Assembly: GCF_013284245.2 (NCBI RefSeq)
Contig: NZ_CP085876.1
Location: 87,001-151,000, forward strand
Source: Brevibacillus sp. DP1.3A
GTDB taxonomy: Bacteria; Bacillota; Bacilli; Brevibacillales; Brevibacillaceae
Reading direction: 5' to 3'
DNA: 64,000 nt
Numbering within the stretch: the stretch's first letter is position 1; every line of letters starts with the position of its first letter. Made by a program: the position numbers and the translations under genes. The notes below the pieces were generated by a model. That model searched no databases, was not told where the DNA came from, and saw only the letters and a list, made by a program, of their open reading frames with translations. Below, piece after piece: positions 63,682-64,000 of this stretch.

Positions 63682-64000
63682 ACGGGAGCTTCAGCGAAAA
63701 ATAGAGGAATGGCTACAGGAAGACGTAGGATTTGGTGATGTGACGACAATGAGCACGATTCCTGAATCGGAGCAGGGTGTCGGCATTTTATATGCGAAGG
63801 AAGCGGGAGTTGTGGCAGGCTTGCCGATTGCAGAGCAAGTATTTGCCACGGTTGATTCTACCCTCGTTTTTGAGGCAAAAGTAGAAGAAGGAGCACGAGT
63901 GGAGGTTGGTCAACAGATCGCCGAAGTCAGCGGCTCGGTTCGTTCGATTTTAAGCGGGGAGCGGCTTGCACTTAACTTAATGCAACGTCTGTCTGGGATT
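63668..64000 (+). CDS. nadC: Nicotinate-nucleotide pyrophosphorylase (carboxylating), 5' part
   Basis: The first 111 codons are visible; the gene runs off the right edge. Tandem ATGs at 63668 and 63671 follow AGAGGAG within nadB. NadC converts quinolinate and PRPP to nicotinate mononucleotide. EEWLQEDVGFGDVTT is the N-terminal signature, and RSILSGERLALNLMQRLSGI is the helix before the active-site region. Order nadB-nadC is the usual coupled pair; coaX would be expected next in relatives. Confidence 0.95.
   Translation, partial: MMWNKRELQRKIEEWLQEDVGFGDVTTMSTIPESEQGVGILYAKEAGVVAGLPIAEQVFATVDSTLVFEAKVEEGARVEVGQQIAEVSGSVRSILSGERLALNLMQRLSGI

Overview
The window reads as chromosomal DNA of a spore-forming Bacillales member, most likely Brevibacillus or a close relative in Paenibacillaceae. 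This genus call is an inference from protein character and gene order; no 16S rRNA gene is present. From about 1.5 kb to 51 kb the order closely follows the origin-proximal region known from Bacillus subtilis: gin, yaaO, tmk, darA, yaaR, holB, ricT, yabA, trmN6, yazA, rsmI, abrB, metG, tatD, yabE, rnmV, rsmA, veg, sspF, ispE, purR, ridA, spoVG, glmU, prs, ctc, pth, fin, mfd, spoVT, yabM, mazG, rqcP, yabP, yabQ, divIC, yabR, spoIIE, yabS, yabT, tilS, hpt, ftsH. I see no rRNA, tRNA, CRISPR array, insertion sequence or prophage.

Departures from that backbone are the accessory content. At the left edge are a partial membrane protein and a UDP-glucose-dehydrogenase-like protein that has lost its catalytic cysteine region. 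A methyltransferase lies between rsmI and abrB, and a CobW-type GTPase lies opposite spoVG/glmU. yabG is missing between rsmA and veg, and the tRNA pair known before spoIIE in B. subtilis is missing. A DUF2157/GDYxxxxY membrane protein and a large secreted surface protein separate rqcP from yabP. A split ThrE-type transporter separates yabT from tilS.

Downstream of ftsH the region is mosaic. It holds a HAD phosphatase behind an unidentified structured leader, then an iron module (Fur box, AraC-type regulator continuous in one frame with a siderophore-binding lipoprotein, and a putative siderophore esterase). Next come nadA, a PadR regulator with a SEDS-family membrane protein, a PCYCGC lipoprotein, a zinc uptake module (znuA, then znuC-znuB-zur) with recognisable Zur-like boxes, and finally nadB and the start of nadC. 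The three NAD genes therefore flank accessory DNA.

Regulatory sequence is unusually legible. There is a complete methionyl T-box leader. A strong abrB promoter carries a Spo0A box just downstream, and a cluster of further Spo0A boxes lies upstream. spoIIE has a promoter with a 21-bp spacer overlapping a Spo0A-type box, and spoVG has a sigma-H-type promoter below an AT-rich tract. veg has two tandem consensus sigma-A promoters. A nested hairpin buries the ctc ribosome binding site. Most transcription units end in clear intrinsic terminators.

The genes work together in DNA replication and nucleotide supply (tmk, holB, yabA, prs, hpt, mazG), translation quality (metG, rsmA, rsmI, rqcP, tilS, pth, ctc), envelope building (glmU, ispE, yabE, divIC, ftsH), the sporulation programme (gin, fin, abrB, spoVG, spoVT, sspF, yabP, yabQ, spoIIE) and metal and NAD homeostasis.
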